In this document: positions 6,646 through 8,125 of the stretch, in pieces
Position numbering within the stretch: the first letter of the stretch is position 1
Layout of the letters: the number at the start of each line of letters is the position of its first letter
NCBI GenBank assembly: GCA_945869355.1
Contig: CAMBPA010000045.1
Span: 1 to 8,125 of the forward strand
Direction of reading: 5' to 3'
DNA: 8,125 nt
DNA from: Bordetella parapertussis
GTDB taxonomy: Bacteria; Pseudomonadota; Gammaproteobacteria; Burkholderiales; Burkholderiaceae_B
The notes under the pieces: generated by a model
Databases searched by the model: none
Seen by the model: the letters and a program-made list of their open reading frames with translations, nothing else
Told to the model about the DNA's origin: nothing
Made by a program: the position numbers and the translations under genes

Positions 6646-6649
6646 TACA
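6632..6649. promoter_or_regulatory. PpsR/CrtJ operator 2 upstream of bchC
   Basis: TGTAAGAGTAAATATACA is a second exact TGT-N12-ACA, 8 bp after operator 1 and ending 3 nt before the bchC ATG. It covers the presumed -10. Two sites 8 bp apart over -35 and -10 is the arrangement established for CrtJ at Rhodobacter capsulatus bchC. Confidence 0.8.
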
Positions 6650-6652
6650 GTC

Positions 6653-7591
6653 ATGCAGTCCACCGCTATCGTTTTTCAGCAACCCAAGTCATTGGCCTTG
6701 ACGGCTTTGACGTTGCCTGAAATGGGCGCGGCAGACGTCAAAGTCGCGGTCGAGTTCAGTGGCATCAGCACGGGTACAGAGCGATTGCTGTGGGATGGCA
6801 CCATGCCTGCATTCCCCGGCATGGGCTACCCCTTAGTGCCAGGCTATGAAACCGTTGGCCGCGTGGTCGATGCAGGTGATCAAGCCACATTGAAAGTGGG
6901 CACACGGGTGTACATTCCCGGCTCACAGTGCTTCAAAGAAGCTCGGAATTTATTTGGCGGCTCTGCCTCTAAATTGGTGGTCCCCTCAGTACGTGCATTG
7001 CCCATCGAAGAATCATTGGCCGAGCAAGGTGTGTTGTTTGCATTGGCAGCCACGGCCTATCACGCTCACAGCGCGCCCGGCACACAGCAACCCGATTTGA
7101 TTGTGGGCCACGGTGTTTTGGGCCGCATGATTGCCAGACTGGCTGTGTTGGCCGGTGGCCATCCTGTTGTTTGGGAAACCAACCCCGCACGTCGCACAGG
7201 CGCTGCGGGCTACGAGGTCATTGACCCCAGCACAGACACCCGCAAAAACTACAAATGCATTTGCGATGTGAGCGGTGCAGGCTCTTTGTTGGACGAACTC
7301 ATTGGCCGTTTGGCTCCAGGCGGTGAAGTGGTACTCGCTGGTTTTTACGACACACCGCTTTCCTTTATTTTTCCGCCAGCCTTCATGCGCGAAGCGCGCA
7401 TTCGTGTGGCCGCGCAATGGTCCCCTCCCGACCTGGCAGCAGTCATTGCTTTGGCTGGCGATGGTCGTTTATCCCTCGACGGTTTGATCACGCATCAACA
7501 AGATGCAAGCCAAGCAGACGCCGCCTACCGCACGGCGTTTGGCGACGCCGATTGTTTGAAGATGGTTCTTGATTGGAGACAAGTAGTATGA
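6653..7591 (+). CDS. bchC: Bacteriochlorophyllide a dehydrogenase (3-hydroxyethyl oxidation)
   Basis: BchC oxidises the C-3 1-hydroxyethyl group of 3-hydroxyethyl bacteriochlorophyllide a to the 3-acetyl group, a late step to bacteriochlorophyllide a. The 312-residue protein is a medium-chain dehydrogenase/reductase: EFSGISTGTERLLW at 34-47, GMGYPLVPGYETVGRVV at 56-72, and the nucleotide-binding stretch VGHGVLGRM at 151-159. The N-terminal domain lacks the GHE zinc signature of alcohol dehydrogenases, as expected for BchC. ATG 6653 gives the usual BchC N-terminus. The next in-frame ATG at 6722 would remove the first beta strand. No clear Shine-Dalgarno precedes 6653; AAGAG at 6635-6639 is too distant. 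The stop overlaps the bchX start (ATGA at 7588-7591), so the two are translationally coupled. The twin operators before it predict oxygen- or light-controlled repression. Confidence 0.95.
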   Translation: MQSTAIVFQQPKSLALTALTLPEMGAADVKVAVEFSGISTGTERLLWDGTMPAFPGMGYPLVPGYETVGRVVDAGDQATLKVGTRVYIPGSQCFKEARNLFGGSASKLVVPSVRALPIEESLAEQGVLFALAATAYHAHSAPGTQQPDLIVGHGVLGRMIARLAVLAGGHPVVWETNPARRTGAAGYEVIDPSTDTRKNYKCICDVSGAGSLLDELIGRLAPGGEVVLAGFYDTPLSFIFPPAFMREARIRVAAQWSPPDLAAVIALAGDGRLSLDGLITHQQDASQADAAYRTAFGDADCLKMVLDWRQVV

Positions 7592-8125
7592 GCTCGAGTT
7601 CGATTCCTTCTGTAGCCCCTGTGAATTTCATGCGCGACATTTTGCGCACTGAAGCGGCCATTGAACCCACGCCTGTGTCCACCTCTGCGGTCACCAAGGA
7701 AACCCAAATCATTGCCATCTATGGCAAAGGCGGTATTGGCAAAAGCTTCACGCTGGCCAACCTCAGTTACATGATGGCGCAGCAAGGTAAAAAAGTTTTG
7801 CTGATTGGATGCGACCCCAAAAGTGACACCACCAGTTTGCTGTTTGGTGGCCGTGCATGCCCCACCATCATTGAAACTTCTTCGAAGAAAAAATTGGCCG
7901 GTGAAGCGGTCGCCATTGGCGATGTTTGCTTCAAGCGCGATGGCGTTTACGCCATGGAATTGGGCGGCCCTGAAGTGGGACGCGGCTGCGGTGGTCGCGG
8001 CATCATTCACGGATTTGAATTGCTCGAAAAACTCGGCTTTCACGAGTGGGGTTTTGACTACGTGCTGCTCGACTTCTTAGGCGACGTGGTTTGCGGCGGC
8101 TTTGGTCTGCCCATTGCCCGCGACA
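7588..8125 (+). CDS. bchX: Chlorophyllide a reductase iron protein, N-terminal part (cut by window edge)
   Basis: Homodimeric ATP-dependent [4Fe-4S] reductase component of chlorophyllide a oxidoreductase (COR). It is a nitrogenase NifH-like protein that passes electrons to BchY-BchZ to reduce ring B. 179 codons are present; the family is usually about 330 residues, so the C-terminal part lies beyond 8125. After an N-terminal extension of about 40 residues comes the P-loop YGKGGIGKS at 45-53, then GCDPKSDTT at 74-82, the first cluster ligand region GGPEVGRGCGGRG at 126-138 (Cys134), and the second, DFLGDVVCGGFGLP at 162-175 (Cys169). The extension and sequence favour BchX over BchL. GGAG at 7575-7578 with 9 nt spacing supports ATG 7588, which overlaps the bchC stop. 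bchY, bchZ and perhaps puf genes are expected downstream. Confidence 0.96.
   Translation, partial: MSSSSIPSVAPVNFMRDILRTEAAIEPTPVSTSAVTKETQIIAIYGKGGIGKSFTLANLSYMMAQQGKKVLLIGCDPKSDTTSLLFGGRACPTIIETSSKKKLAGEAVAIGDVCFKRDGVYAMELGGPEVGRGCGGRGIIHGFELLEKLGFHEWGFDYVLLDFLGDVVCGGFGLPIARD

Noticed and set aside
7525..8043. Minus-strand open frame of 172 codons over bchX.
   Set aside because: It is antisense to a well-conserved NifH-like gene, with no recognisable domain.

Overview
The window is a segment of a bacteriochlorophyll/carotenoid photosynthesis gene cluster, most likely from a purple, aerobic-anoxygenic-phototroph-type betaproteobacterium. Burkholderiales or Comamonadaceae, near Limnohabitans, Rhodoferax or Rubrivivax, is an inference from protein character, gene order and a moderate GC content judged by eye. 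All seven genes after the first belong to pigment synthesis on the + strand. No mobile element, CRISPR array, RNA gene or phage gene is visible, and no gene-free stretch exceeds 300 bases.

Layout: (1) 1-355, minus strand, is the 5' part of dxs, for isoprenoid precursor supply; it runs off the left edge. (2) 356-492 is a divergent regulatory region between dxs and bchI. (3) 493-4322 holds bchI, bchD and bchO, tightly packed: the two Mg-chelatase AAA+ subunits and an associated alpha/beta hydrolase. (4) 4323-4452 is a promoter region. (5) 4453-6594 holds crtE (GGPP synthase) and crtF (hydroxyneurosporene O-methyltransferase). (6) 6595-6652 is a short promoter region. (7) 6653-8125 holds bchC and the start of bchX, overlapping by 4 bases (ATGA); bchX is cut by the right edge.

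The genes work together as follows. Dxs makes DXP for IPP/DMAPP. CrtE builds GGPP for both carotenoids and the bacteriochlorophyll tail. BchI and BchD (with BchH, not in the window) insert Mg into protoporphyrin IX. BchX (with BchY and BchZ, presumably downstream) and BchC carry out late steps to bacteriochlorophyllide a. CrtF methylates carotenoids of the spheroidene/spirilloxanthin pathway.

The most informative part is the non-coding DNA. The bchC promoter carries two perfect TGT-N12-ACA sites separated by exactly 8 bp, the known arrangement for the redox/light repressor PpsR (CrtJ). The crtE promoter has one perfect site on a near-consensus -10, and 8 bp further a perfect 11-bp-arm palindrome in the same phase. 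The dxs/bchI region has a near-match (CGT-N12-ACA) and a repeated TTGACACTTTG. This suggests a PpsR-type regulon that may include dxs. I found no convincing previously undescribed system; the genes are recognisable members of known families.
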